64,000 nt of DNA from Locusta migratoria. Taxonomy: Eukaryota; Arthropoda; Insecta; Orthoptera; Acrididae. A program made the translations under genes and the position numbers. Below the pieces are notes generated by a model. It made no database searches. It was not told the origin of the DNA and saw only the letters and a list, made by a program, of their open reading frames with translations. Positions 41,460 through 53,600 of the stretch are shown here, one piece after another; position 1 is the first letter of the stretch; each line of letters begins with the position of its first letter. The stretch lies in NCBI GenBank assembly GCA_026315105.1, contig CM048745.1, positions 755,243,506-755,307,505 on the forward strand. Direction: 5' to 3'.

Positions 41460-42186
41460 AGGTACAGCAATGGAAATTGTAAGTGCTTGCCAGTTTTCTG
41501 ATAGTGCATGATGATAGAAAGGGATTGCAAGTGAAGGGGAGATGTTTGAAGCAAAAAACGTCCTCTTCCTTTTTTGAGTCAACTGCAAAAATTCATTGAC
41601 AAAGATATATACTGTAGGAATCTATGATGATGGTGTGCTACAACCAAATAAAACCATTTGTCGTATTGTACCATTTGAATTTTGTCTTTGTGCCCTAGCT
41701 TATCAGTTTTAGTGAACATTTTTCCAGGGAAGTGGAGCAACTTTTAGCAAATAAGAAATTACTGGGAAGATCATGGGCCTTAAGACAAACTACTTGCTTT
41801 CTATCTTTTACAAGGTAAGATTAAAGGTACAGCAATGGAAATTGTAAGTGCTTGCCAGTTTTCTGATAGTGCATGATGATAGAAAGGGATTGCAAGTGAA
41901 GGGGAGATGTTTGAAGCAAAAAACGTCCTCTTCCTTTTTTGAGTCAACTGCAAAAATTCATTGACAAAGATATATACTGTAGGAATCTATGATGATGGTG
42001 TGCTACAACCAAATAAAACCATTTGTCGTATTGTACCATTTGAATTTTGTCTTTGTGCCTTAGCTTATCAGTTTTAGTGAACATTTTTCCAGGGAAGTGG
42101 AGCAACTTTTAGCAAATAAGAAATTACTGGGAAGATCATGGGCCTTAAGACAAACTACTTGCTTTCTATCTTTTACAAGGTAAGAT
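41458..42186 (+). repeat. 365-bp tandem duplication carrying an exon-like block
   Basis: The unit starts AAAGGTACAGCAATGG at 41458 and again at 41823. I saw one difference (C versus T at about 41696). Each copy contains an 87-nt block, 41728-41814 and 42093-42179, bounded by TTTTTCCAG on the left and GTAAGA on the right. One frame is open with phase 1 at both ends and encodes EVEQLLANKKLLGRSWALR. The product is not recognised, and the other two frames were not shown to be silent. Confidence 0.85.
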
Positions 42187-43058
42187 ATTGAAACTCTTCC
42201 AGAATCAAAGGCATCTCTTTCTTTCCATTTATAGCTCTTATTTAGAGGTGAAGTCTGTTGCTACCAAATCCCATTAGCTCCAGAAGGTCTCATTAATTAG
42301 TTGGTTTGAAGTAAGGCTAATAACAGAGTGGATTTTCAACGCCCGGACAATTTCCACCAAGTATTAGCCAAATTTCACGGATGGTAACACTAATGATAGA
42401 AAATTTGGTAAAGATAATATGTCATGGATAATATGGCAGAGCTGGTTAGCTCTTGCTGTTAAGTTAATGGGAAAATAAGCATGTTTGTTAGCAGGATGAT
42501 TCAGTGACTATCAGGAGCTGGTTTTTCAATTATTTGTAAATTAAAACTGCCAACCAAGGATTTTTCAACGGAGGTGGGCTGGCCATCAATGTCCAGAATA
42601 CTGGACATTACCCTCATCAGGAAGTCTTGTTGCATATACCCATGCTGTTTGCCTTGGGACAGCTTCTATTTGCGTGCCAACTTAATTAGAAATCTTTTGT
42701 ATTTCACCTAAACTGTACAATGATTTTCCTTTGCAGAAATTGACTATTGTAGAAATGACATTAGCAGGAGGATAGTACAATTTGTGCTTAAAATCGACAT
42801 AGACTTTTGACAAGTTCTTCTCAAGACTATTGTTCACTTTGTAATATAGTCTAATGTCTTGGTACTATATGCAAATTACAACTGCTATAGTGCAAAAAGA
42901 CCACTGATGACAGCATGTAGTGAAACAGCTGGAAATAAAAGTAAGACAAAACTAGACCAAAAATAATTAATTATACTAGGGTGTCCATTTAATTTTTACA
43001 CTGCTGGTTATCCAAAACACAGCACCAAGATATACTTGAGCTGTCACAGCCAAATTTA
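42187..43058. other. Sequence with a possible PLE tail, no gene recognised
   Basis: Near 42900-42940 the word CCACTGATGACAGC, a short gap, GTGAAACAGCTGG resembles another PLE tail. The rest is not recognised. Confidence 0.4.
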
Positions 43059-43247
43059 TTAGAAGGGAGTGTGTGGGGTAAAAATCATAGAGGGAGACTT
43101 AGAGACAAATACAATAAACAGCTTCGAAAGGATGAAGGTTTCCATCCTTATCACAGATGAAGAGGCTTGCATGGGACAGGGTAGCATGGAGAGCTGCATC
43201 AAACCAGTCTGTGGATTGAAGGCCGCAACAACAACAACAACAACATT
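43059..43247 (+). mobile_element. 5'-truncated RTE fragment (3' end only)
   Basis: Matches the last 190 bp of the RTE at 47185-50473: GGTAAAAATCATAGAGGGAGAC, GCATGGAGAGCTGCATCAAACCAGTCTG, then (CAA)n. No coding function. Confidence 0.85.
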
Positions 43248-44279
43248 GTACCAAGATCACGATTGAAAGTACAGCCCCAAGTGAAGGCAGGGAGAAGATG
43301 AAATGAGTATTCAGTGTTGTCGCCATTGCTGGCTATAGTAATTGCTACAATCCTTGGCATTGATACGAAGAGGCTCAGGATGTGTTGATGGGGTTTGGCA
43401 GTCCATACTATTTCTACATAAAGTTGATCTGGTGTATCAGTGGGTGGTGTATCCCAGACCAGACATTGTGCAATCATTGGCCAGACGTTTGCAAACCGTG
43501 CAGGGGTCACGAAACTCTGAGCAGAAGGCAAAATGTAAAGTGGCTGTAAGGCTGTCCCTTTACTTCTCAGCAATCGGTTTAATGTGTTTTCCGCTGCTGT
43601 TAATACCCTTGAGCCAGTGCGGACTGACTTGTTTGTTGTTGTGGTGACCACCCCTTCTGAGAGGTCCAAACAGATACAGAGGGTGGGTTTTCTTTCATTG
43701 GGAGCTCCATTGTTAGGCATGTGATGGAGCCCCATCGAGAAATAGCGGCAAGGGCAGGAAAAATGCCAGTGTACACTCCGTTTGCTTGCCAGGTGGTCTT
43801 ACCTGAGATGTGGAGGAGGTTCTTCTGGCAGCAATAGAGAGCACTGGGTGCATCTGGCTACAAATTGTTGCTCATGTCAGTACCAATGTCTGCTGTTGCC
43901 TGGGTTCGCTCCTTCAGGCAGCTGGTGTATCTGGTGAATACAGGTAATCTCACTCACGGGGTTGAAGCGGAGCTATCGATTTGCAGCATCGTTCCCAAAA
44001 TGTTTGGAGTATGTGTGTATTGCACATGTGGGTTTCTTAGGTTAGAGAAATCCATCAACAGGCCCATTAAAATTTTTATGGTAATTGATTTTTGTTGAGG
44101 CACCACTCAGTACACTAGAACAGAGAAAGAAATGATTAATGTAGTAATAGTTAACAGTAGGAGCATCTATGGAAAGATCTCAGAACTACTCTCACTTTTA
44201 GTTACAATGCCCATATAGTCCTATGGATGGAAAGCTGACTCAAGCCGAATATGGAATGTAATCGAATCCTAAAGTCAGA
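43248..44279. other. Sequence without a recognised gene
   Basis: Open frames on both strands in 43260-43735 and a 77-codon frame at 43865 have no recognised domain. It may be an unnamed repeat. Confidence 0.4.
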
Positions 44280-46560
44280 CTGGAATGTATAGTGCAGAGA
44301 TAGGTTGAACACTTTAGGAGGAGGCATGTTTATAGAGATAAAGAATACAGTTGTATCAAGTGAAGTTAGTACAAACTCTCTAAATGTGAAATAATTTGGG
44401 TGAAAGTCAGAATTAAAAGAGACTCAAACATGGTCATTGGAAGTTCCTATAGACCACCAGGCTCTGCAGCATTAGTGGTGCAACATATGAGGGAATACTT
44501 AGAGAATATTTTCTGTCAATTTCCTAGTAATGTTATAGTTTTGGGTGAAGATTTCATTTTACCAGATGTAGTCTGGGAGACAAATGTGTTTAAAACATGT
44601 GGCAGGGACAGAGAATTAAGCAATATTGTTCTAAGTGCTGTATCAAAAAATTATCTTGAACAGTTAAATAGAGCGCCACCTCATGGGGACAATGTGTTAG
44701 ACCTACTGGTGATAAATAGATGTAAACTTTTCAGGCAGTCAGTGATATTAAGGGCATTACAGCATCAATGAACATAATTTTAAATGGTGCTGCACATCCC
44801 TATGTAGTCGCTTGATTCATGTTCACTTCTAAAGGCGGCCAATCATGAGCCTTTGGAGGCTGTTGCCCTGTCTGTGGTAGGGGTACGCGGTGCGACCAGT
44901 GGTGGGGGATCACGGTGCGGCTCTAGTACATGCTTCGGGTCCCACTGGCTGTCCATTCTGTTGGCAGACACTGCCTCATTCAGAACAGTGTGTTCCTGTC
45001 TTATCTTCTAAGTCGTAGGATACCAGGCTGCCCTAAGTTGAAATCTGCTATCAGAGTTGACCAGATTGTTGTGGAGAGGTATTTCCACTACTATCTTCAA
45101 GACTGAGTCCCAGAATCCATTGGCACTGCATATCTTCATTATTTCTTCCAATTGGAATATATGCCCGTCATTAATGCTATGCTCTAATACTGTGGAATTG
45201 TTTTTTTGTCCTAGGCGTACGTTTCTGACATGTTCCATACAGCACTTAGATGTGCACTGTTGTGTCTGTTCGATGTACAGCTCCCACCTTCACATCTACA
45301 GTATTGAGTGCGAATGTGGGACCTGCTAAAACCCAAAACAAGTAACAAACGTAAGAATTAAAACTGCTGAGCAGACAAGTAGATGGAAATAACTGGCTGG
45401 AGTTTTTGTGCATTCTCAGCCCTAAACCAGCTGTAACTCAATTCGAAACAATGACAAGACAGTTGTGATTCACATGGTGGAAGAATACACTAACCAGATA
45501 ACTACTTAATATGAACCTTAATCTAATATACACACAAGCACACAATAAATTTAATAAAATGAAGCAAGAACTGCACAGAACAGTCAACTCATGTCACTTC
45601 CAGTAAGAAGGAAGACTGTAGTCTTGACTGTGGCCACCAGCAAATTTATAGGTTTATATCTCTGACATAGGTCAATTGCAGAATTTTGTAACACATTTTA
45701 TGTTGGAATATTATGTCATATCTGGAAACTGGAAATCTCCTTTGTAGGAATGAACATGGCTCCCAAAAGCAACAATTGTGTGAAACACGACTTGCACTAC
45801 TCATTTATGAGATCCAGAGAGCAATAGATACAGTATCCGAGGTAGATGCTTTGTTTATTGACTTCTGCAAGGCATTTGATATCATTCCACACTGTCACTT
45901 GTTGAACAAAGTGTGAGCATAAGGAATATCAGACGAACCGTGTGACTGGATTGAGGTGTTTCTAGCTAACAGAATACAGCATATCATTCTCAACAGAGAG
46001 AAGTCTTCAGATGTCAAAGTGATCTCAGGCTTGTCCCAGGGGAGTGTTATAGGACCATTGCTTTTATGTATATATTTGGAGTCTATCGATACTTGGTGCA
46101 GGGAAGCAATTGAATCTCAACATAAACAATTTTAAAGTGCTGTGTTTAAAAAGAAAGGAAGATTCTTCATTATGTAACTATGAAATCGCAGAACAAACAC
46201 TGAAAACAGTTACTTCCATAACATATCTGGGAGTGGATAATGAGGCGATACGAAATGGAATGACCATATAAAATTATTTGTGGGTAAGCCATTATTGGAA
46301 GAATTCTGTAGTCTATCAACAGAGGAAGTAGGTTACAAAACTATTGTTTGGCCAGCAATTGAGTATTGCTCATCAGTGTGGGACCCGTGCTAGTTCAGGT
46401 TAATAGTTGACATAGAGAAGATTGAATGAAGAGCAGCATGCTTCATTATGGACTCATTCAGTAAGCACAAAAGTGTCACAGAGTTGATTAGGAAACTCCA
46501 GTGGCAGGTGCTGCAATAGAGACATTCTATATCACAGTACGGGCTTCTGTCAAACTTCTG
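44280..46560 (+). pseudogene. LINE-C: decayed Jockey/CR1-group LINE
   Basis: The endonuclease part is at about 44300-44770 with NMVIGSSYRPPGS and NVIVLGEDF. The RT part is at about 45715-46480 with ALFIDFCKAFDIIPH (motif A), GLSQGSVIGPLLL (motif B), and the post-RT words TYLGVDNE and RAACFIMDSF. Between the two, a PLE fragment occupies about 44990-45330, and the segment up to 45700 is not clearly LINE. Motif C is lost. Related to LINE-A. Confidence 0.8.
44990..45330 (-). pseudogene. PLE GIY-YIG fragment within LINE-C
   Basis: Minus-strand frame with MEHVRNVRLGQKNNSTVLEH, FWDSVLKIVVEIPLH and NNLVNSDSRFQLRAAWYP. This is the end of the GIY-YIG domain, of the same type as the fragment at 24031-24330 but with the REAIEM block changed to KIVVEI. 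The N-terminal side is cut off near 45330. Confidence 0.7.
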
Positions 46561-47184
46561 AGAGTGTATGTTTCATGAAGAGTCAATCCCATCAAAAACA
46601 TGAAATGTACAAAAATGCAAGTCTCGCAACGAATTCCTTCCACCATAAAAAGTTGTGAGATCTCATGGGAAACCAAGCCAGTTATTTCAGTTAGTGTTCA
46701 TGGAACCAACTATTCAACACCTCATCATAATTTTTTACCAACATCTGTAGTGACTATATCAAAAGTATACATCTTTATTTCTATAATAAATATAATGACT
46801 TGGCAGTAGCACCATAATAGGACGTCAGAATAAATATAATGATCTGGCAATTGCACATCGTCATTATGACACGACAATAATGTATATTCCATTATGCAAC
46901 CAAACATAACCACATAATAATGAAGTACCAGTACACTCAAATGTGCATAAAAATTTTTACGTATTAGTTTATGTTGCCATGGAAACCAAGTAGGTTGTTT
47001 TAGTTACTGTTCATAGAACCACTTATTTGTTACCTAATTAGGAATATACCAACATGTATAGTGACTATATTAGTGTTATACATCTTTAATTCTATAATAC
47101 ATATAATGACTTCACAATCGCACCATAATAGAATGGCATCAGAATACTTATAATGATCGGGCAATTACATCTATATATAATTTA

Positions 47185-50100
47185 CTCCCATGAACCACAG
47201 ACATTGCCGAGGTGGGGTGGCTTGCATGCCTCTACGATACAGATAGCCGTACCGTAGGTGCAACCACAGCAGAGGGGTATCTGTGGAGAGGCCAGACAAA
47301 CGTGTGGTTCCTGAAGAGGGGCAGCAGCCTTTTCAGTAGTTACAGGGGCAACAGTCTGGATGATTGACGAGCTGGCCTTGTAACATCAGCTAATGTGGCT
47401 TTGCCACACAGCTACTGCGAACGGCTGAAAGCAAGGGGAAACTACAGCCGTTACCTTTCCCGAGGACATGCAGCTCTACTGTATGAACATATGATGATGG
47501 CATCCTCTCGGGTAAAATATTCTGGAGGTAAAATAGTCCCCCATTCGGATCTCCGGGCGGGGACTACTCAGGAGGATGTGATCATCAGGAAAGACAATAC
47601 TGGCATTCTACGGGTCGGAGCGTGGAATGTTAGATCCCTTAATAGAGTAGGAAAATTAGAAAATTTAAAAAGGGAAATGGATAGGTTGAAGTTAGATATA
47701 GTGGGGATTAGTGAAGTTCGGTGGCAGGATGAACAGGATTTCTGGTCAGGTGAGTACAGGATTATAAATACAAAATCAATTGGGGGTATCACAGGAGTAG
47801 GATTGATAATGAATAAGAAAATAGGAATGTGGGTAAACTACTATGGCCAGCACAGTGATCGCATTATCATTGTCAAGATAGATACGAAGCCAACACAGAC
47901 AACAGTAGTACAGGTTTATATGCCAACTAGCTCTGCCGATGATGAGGAAATCGAAGAAATATATGAGGAGCTAAAGGAAATTATTCAGACAATTAAGGGA
48001 GAGGAAAACTTAATTGTTATGGGTGACTGGAATTCGGTAGTAGGACAAGGAGGGGAAGGGAAGATAGTAGGTGAATATGGTCTGGGAAAAAGGAATGAAA
48101 GAGGACGCCTGGTAGAATTTTGCATGGAACATAATTTAGTTATAACAAACACCTGGTGCAAGAATCACAAAAGAAGGTTGTATACGTGGAAGAGACCAGG
48201 AGACACCGGGAGATACCAGATAGATTTTATAATGGTAAGACATAGATTTCGGAACCAGGTTTTACAGTGTAAGACATACCCAGGGGCAGATATAGACTCT
48301 GGCCGTAACTTGTTGGTTATGAACTGTAGGCTGAAACTGAAGAAACTACAAAAAGATAGGAAAATAAGGAGATGGGACCTGGATAAATTGAAGGAACCTG
48401 AGGTTCTTAAGAATTTCAGAGGGAGCTTTAGGCAACAATTGACAGAACCCGGGGAAAATAAAACAGTAGAGGAGGAATGGGTAAAATTGAGAAATGAAAT
48501 AGTGAAGGTAGCAGAGGACAAAATAGGTAGGAAGGCAAGACCTACAAAAAATCCTTGGATATCACAGGAGATACTAAATTTAATCGATGAAAGGAGAAAA
48601 TATAAAAATGCAGTAAATGAAACTGGCAAAATGGAGTATAGACGACTAAGAAATGAGATTGACAGGAAGTGCAAAATGGCTAAGCAGGAGTGGCTAGAAG
48701 GCAAATGCAAGGATGTAGAAGAATGTATAAATAGGGGAAAAATAGATACAGCCTACAGGAAAATAAAAGAAACATTTGGAGATAAGAAAAACAGCTCTAT
48801 GAATATCAAGAACACAGATGGAAAACCAGTTCTCAGCAAAGAAGGGAAAGCTGAAAGGTGGAAAGAGTATATAGAGGGGCTCTACAAAGGAAATGAACTT
48901 CGAGACAATATTGTAGGAAGGGAAGAGGATGTAGATGAAGATGAAATAGGAGATACTGTACTGAGAGAAGAATTTGACAGAGCCCTGAAAGATCTAAGTC
49001 GAAACAAGGTCCCTGGAGTAGATGATATTCCCTCAGAGCTACTGAAGTCTCTGGGAGAACCATCCATGACAAACCTGTTTCACCTGGTGTGTAAGATGTA
49101 TGAGACAGGCCAAGTACCCTCAGACTTTAAGAAAAATGTTATAAACCCCATTCCAAAGAAAGCAGGTGCAGACAGGTGGGAAAACTACAGAACCATCAGT
49201 TTAATAAGTCATGGTTTCAAAATATTAACGCGAATTATATACAGAAGGATGGAAAAACTGGTAGAAGCCGACCTCGGGGAAGATCAGTTTGGGTTCCGGA
49301 GAAATGTAGGAACTCGGGAGGCAATACTCACTTTACGGCTTATCCTAGAAGATAGATTAAGAAAAGGCAAACCTACATTTCTAGCTTTTGTAGATTTGGA
49401 GAAGGCTTTTGACAATGTTGATTGGAATAAACTCTTTCAAGTTCTGAAGCAAGCAGGAGTAAAATATAGGGAGCGTAAGGTTATTTACAACTTGTACAAA
49501 AACCAGACAGCGGTTGTCAGAGTTGACGGGCATGAAAGGGATGCAATTGTTGGAAAGGGAGTAAGACAGGGTTGTAGTCTTTCTCCATTGTTATTCAATT
49601 TGTACATTGAGCAAGCTATAAAGGAAAGCAAAGAGAAATTTGGAGAAGGAATTAAAGTTCAGGGTGAAGAATTAAAAACATTGCGTTTTGCTGATGATAT
49701 TGTAATTCTCTCAGATACAGCAAAGGATCTGGAAGAGCAATTGAACGGAATGGACAGTGTGCTGAAAGGTGCATATAAGATGAACATTAACAAGAGCAAA
49801 ACTAGGGTAATGGAGTGCAGTGTAAGAAAATCAGGTGATGCTGAAGGAATTAGATTGGGAAACGAAGCAATAAAGGAGGTAGATGAGTTTTGTTACTTGG
49901 GCAGTAAAATAACAAATGATGGTCGCAGTACAGAGGATATAAAATGCAGAATGGCAATGGGTAGAAAAACGTTTTTGAAAAAGAGAAATTTGTTAACATC
50001 AAATATTGATTTAAGCCTAAGGAAGTCCTTTCTGAAGGCATTTGTGTGGAGTGTTGCCTTGTATGGGAGTGAAACATGGACGATAAACAGTGCGGACAGG

Positions 50101-50473
50101 AAGAGGATAGAGGCTTTTGAAACGTGGTGCTACAGAAGAATGCTGAAGATTAGGTGGGTGGATCGCGTAACTAATGAGGAGGTACTGAACAGAATTGGGG
50201 AGAAAAGAAAGTTCTGGCATACCTTGACCAAAAGAAGGGATAGATTGGTAGGACACATTCTTAGACATCAAGGAATTGTGAATTTAGCATTGGAGGGAAG
50301 TGTGTGTGGTAAAAATCGCAGAGGAAGACCAAGAGATGGATACAGTAAGCAGATTCAGACAGATGTAGGTTGCCGTTCTTATGTGGAGATGAAGAGGCTA
50401 GCTCAGGATAGGGTATTGTGGAGAGCTGCATCAAACCAGTCTTCGGACTGAAGACCACAACAACAACAACAAC
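47185..50473 (+). mobile_element. Full-length RTE-type LINE
   Basis: Bounded by ATAATTTA at 47177-47184 and 50474-50481, a target-site duplication. It has a 5' UTR of about 210-300 bp, one long ORF, and a (CAA)n 3' tail. It lies inside the foldback element. RTE elements usually encode APE endonuclease and RT in one protein of about 1,000 residues, as here. Computer annotation often labels such sequences craniofacial development protein 2-like; that name is misleading. Confidence 0.92.
47395..50451 (+). CDS. RTE endonuclease-reverse transcriptase (endonuclease probably inactive)
   Basis: An open frame of 1,018 codons from a GTG at 47395; the sister copy at 28539 has ATG here, so the original start has mutated and the first in-frame ATG is at 47491 (codon 33). 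Endonuclease blocks are GAWNVRSLN, ISEVRWQD, VYMPTSS, VMGDWNSVVG and YQIDFIMV. The block that should read DSDHNLL is DSGRNLL (about 48296), losing the catalytic Asp and His. RT blocks are NYRTISLISHGFK, motif A FVDLEKAFDNVDW, motif B RQGCSLSPLLFNLYIE and motif C LRFADDIVIL, all intact. The C-terminus carries KNRRGRPRDGYSKQI and ends at a stop next to the tail. Confidence 0.92.
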   Translation: MALPHSYCERLKARGNYSRYLSRGHAALLYEHMMMASSRVKYSGGKIVPHSDLRAGTTQEDVIIRKDNTGILRVGAWNVRSLNRVGKLENLKREMDRLKLDIVGISEVRWQDEQDFWSGEYRIINTKSIGGITGVGLIMNKKIGMWVNYYGQHSDRIIIVKIDTKPTQTTVVQVYMPTSSADDEEIEEIYEELKEIIQTIKGEENLIVMGDWNSVVGQGGEGKIVGEYGLGKRNERGRLVEFCMEHNLVITNTWCKNHKRRLYTWKRPGDTGRYQIDFIMVRHRFRNQVLQCKTYPGADIDSGRNLLVMNCRLKLKKLQKDRKIRRWDLDKLKEPEVLKNFRGSFRQQLTEPGENKTVEEEWVKLRNEIVKVAEDKIGRKARPTKNPWISQEILNLIDERRKYKNAVNETGKMEYRRLRNEIDRKCKMAKQEWLEGKCKDVEECINRGKIDTAYRKIKETFGDKKNSSMNIKNTDGKPVLSKEGKAERWKEYIEGLYKGNELRDNIVGREEDVDEDEIGDTVLREEFDRALKDLSRNKVPGVDDIPSELLKSLGEPSMTNLFHLVCKMYETGQVPSDFKKNVINPIPKKAGADRWENYRTISLISHGFKILTRIIYRRMEKLVEADLGEDQFGFRRNVGTREAILTLRLILEDRLRKGKPTFLAFVDLEKAFDNVDWNKLFQVLKQAGVKYRERKVIYNLYKNQTAVVRVDGHERDAIVGKGVRQGCSLSPLLFNLYIEQAIKESKEKFGEGIKVQGEELKTLRFADDIVILSDTAKDLEEQLNGMDSVLKGAYKMNINKSKTRVMECSVRKSGDAEGIRLGNEAIKEVDEFCYLGSKITNDGRSTEDIKCRMAMGRKTFLKKRNLLTSNIDLSLRKSFLKAFVWSVALYGSETWTINSADRKRIEAFETWCYRRMLKIRWVDRVTNEEVLNRIGEKRKFWHTLTKRRDRLVGHILRHQGIVNLALEGSVCGKNRRGRPRDGYSKQIQTDVGCRSYVEMKRLAQDRVLWRAASNQSSD

Positions 50474-50644
50474 ATAATTTATATTCCACTATGTAACCAA
50501 AGGTATGGAATGAAATACCTCACATTTGTATAAAGTATTTTAAATATTAGTTTACGTTGCCAGGCGTTTGCTAAGTCATTGTATTTATTATACAAATAAA
50601 TATGTATTATTTTGATATAGTCACTACAGATGTTGGTAGATAAC

Positions 50645-53600
50645 TAATTAGATAATTACGCAATCACACAGGCACACAACACAGTCATACAACCACCACC
50701 TCCGACTGCCGCACTTCGAATCACTCTCTGCAGCGAATCAGGGAGGGGAGGGGATAGGGGATAGGAAGGTTACGTCACGGTGGTGGGGATGGGTTAGATG
50801 GGAATAACGAGATGCAGCTTAGGAATGGAGTGGGGAGGCGGGTGAGGGGAGAAAATAAAATAAATATATATATATATATAGAAAATGCATGCACACTGCA
50901 AGTACACAAGACCGCATACACACACACAAACACATACACGGTCGCACATTCACACACCACTCAAAATAGGTGAGGTTTGGGATAGAGAGGTAGGAACTGT
51001 AAGGTACGGAGAAAAAATGTATAGGGAAATTATCTTAGGTTGAGACCTGGTTGATTTCGGGATCGGAGAATGTATTGTAGGGATAACTTCCATCTGTGCA
51101 GTTCAGAAAAGCTGGTGGTGGAAGGGAGGAACCAGATGGCCCGGGTTGTGAAGCAGCCACTGAAATCAAGCATGTGCTCCGCTGCATGCTGTGCCACAGG
51201 GTGGTCCACCTTCTTTTTGGACACAGTTCGGCGGTGGCCATTCATCCTAGTGGACAGCTGGTTGGTGGTCATGCCAATATAGAAAGCTGTACAGTGTTTG
51301 CAGCACAGTTGGTAAATTACGTGGCTGCTTTCACAAATGGCCCGGCCTCTGATAGGGTAGGATAAGCCTGTGACAGGACTAGAATAGGAAGTGCTGGGTG
51401 GGTGGATTGGACAGGTCTTGCAGTGGGGTCTGCCACAAGGATATGATCCCTGTGGCAGTGAGCTGGGTTTTGGGGTGGCATAAGGATGAACTAGGGTGTT
51501 GTGAAGGTTGGGAGGGCGACAGAACAGCACTCCAGGAGGGGTGGGAAGGACCTTGGGCAGGATGTCTCTCATTTCTGGGCATGAGGATAGAAAATCAAAA
51601 CCTTGGCGAAGGATGGAATTTAGTTGTTTGAGACCAGGGTAGTACTGGGTGACAAGGGAGCGCTCTTTTGTGGATGGTTACTGGTGTTAGGAAGAGGATT
51701 TGGGGTGTGTGAGGATATGGCATGGGAGATTTGTTTGCGGACTAGGTCTGTGGGGTAGTTTCTGTTTGTGAAGGCCTTTGTGAGACCTTCAGCATATTCA
51801 GAAAGGGAATTATTGTCACTGCAGATATGCCGTCCACGGGTGGCCAGGCTGTAAGGGAGAGATTTTTTGACGTGGAAGGGATGGCAATTGTCAAAATGTA
51901 GGTACTGTTGGTGGTTGGTAGGTTTAATATGGACAGAAGTGTGGATGGAGCCATCAGTGAGGTGGAGGTTGACATCCAGGAATGTGGCATGGTTGGTTGA
52001 GGAAGACCAGGTGAAGTGGATGGGAGAGAAGGAATTGAGGTTCTAAAGAAAGGAGGATAGGGTGTCCTGGCCCTGAGTCCAGATCATGAAAACATCATCA
52101 ATGAACCTGAACCAGGCCAGAGGTTTGAGGTTTTGGGATGCTAGGAATGATTCCTCCAGACGGCCCATGAACAGGTTGGCATAGAAGGGTGCCATGCGGG
52201 TGCCCATGGCTGTGCCTTGGATTTGATGGTAAAGTTTCCCCTCAAAGGAAAAGTAGTTGTTAAGTAGGATGAAATTGGTAAGGGTTATGAGGAATGAGGC
52301 ATCAGGCTTGCGTTCAGAGGAACATTGGGAGAGGTAGTGTTACAGAGTGGCAAGGCCATGGGCATGTGGGATATTGGTGTATAGGGAGGTGGCATCCACT
52401 GTGACAAGTAAAGATCCAGGAGGCAAAGGGGTGGGAATGGTGGAGAGTCGGTGAAGGAAGTGGTTGGTATCCTTGATGTGGGAAGATAGATTTTGGATAA
52501 TAGGTTGGAAGTGTTGGTCAATTAGGGCTTAAATTCGTTCGGTAGGAGCACAGTAACCTGCCACAATAGGGCGTCCAGGATTATTAGGTTTGTGGATTTT
52601 GGGGAGCATGTAAAAGGTGGGTGTGCGGTGTGCTGCTGGGGTGAGGAGGAAGATGGATTCAGGGGAGAGTTTCTGGGAGGGACCATAGGATTTTAGTAGG
52701 GATTGGAGATCTTGTTGGACTTTGGGGATTGGGTCAATCTGGCACAACTTCTAGGTGGAGGAGTCAGAGACTTGGCGGAGCCCTTCTGCCAGGTAGTCAC
52801 TGTGATCCATAACGACAGTGGTGGAACCTTTATCAGCAGGGAGGATGATTATGTCAGGATTAGTTTTAAGGTTTTGGATGGCTCTTCTTTCTTCTGCTGA
52901 AAGGTTTGAGTTCTTGGGAAGGGACTTAGGAAAGGATGGTGAGGACAAGTTGGAGGTGAGAAACTCTTGGAGGGTAACCAGAGGGTGGTTATGTGGGTGT
53001 GCAGGGGGATTTTTGTTGGATGGTGGTATGAATTGTGACAGGCAGGGTTCAATATTGGGATTAGGTAGGTTACAGTCAGAGGGATTGGTGGCAAAGTAGT
53101 GTTTCCATTGTAGGGATCGGGAAAAGGAGAGTAGGTCTTTGACGCGACCAACATGATTGAACTGGGGTGTAGGACTAAAGGTAAGACCTTTGGATAAAAT
53201 GGAAACATCAGTGGGGTTTTTTGTGGATAGGTTGACCACAGTGTTCTGGGGTTGTTTTGGTATTGGATGTTGTGGAGTGGTGGTAGGGAGTTTGGAGGGA
53301 TGAGGTAGGTTCAAGAGGTCAGCTAAGCATGGTCTGGGAGCTATGAGGGGTTCATGAGGAGGAACACTGTGGTTCGTATAGAGATTGGATATGGGTGCTC
53401 CAAGGCGGCAATATGATGTCAGCAGACTGGACAGTTTGTGGAGGTGGTGTTTGGAATGCTCATCCAGTTGCTGGAGAGCAAAGGATTCGATCTGGGAGAT
53501 GGGATGTAGGTAGTTTTGGTTACACAATAGTAATATCTTACGGAGGGAGAGAAGGTAGCTAAGGGATTTATGAGCCATGGAGAGATGATTTTGTAGGACT

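Noticed and set aside
43199..43735. 178-codon minus-strand frame as a gene
   Set aside because: Overlaps the RTE 3' fragment and (CAA)n tail, and has no recognised motif.
47395..50451. Host gene of the craniofacial development protein 2 type
   Set aside because: APE endonuclease plus RT, (CAA)n tail and a target duplication make it an RTE retrotransposon.
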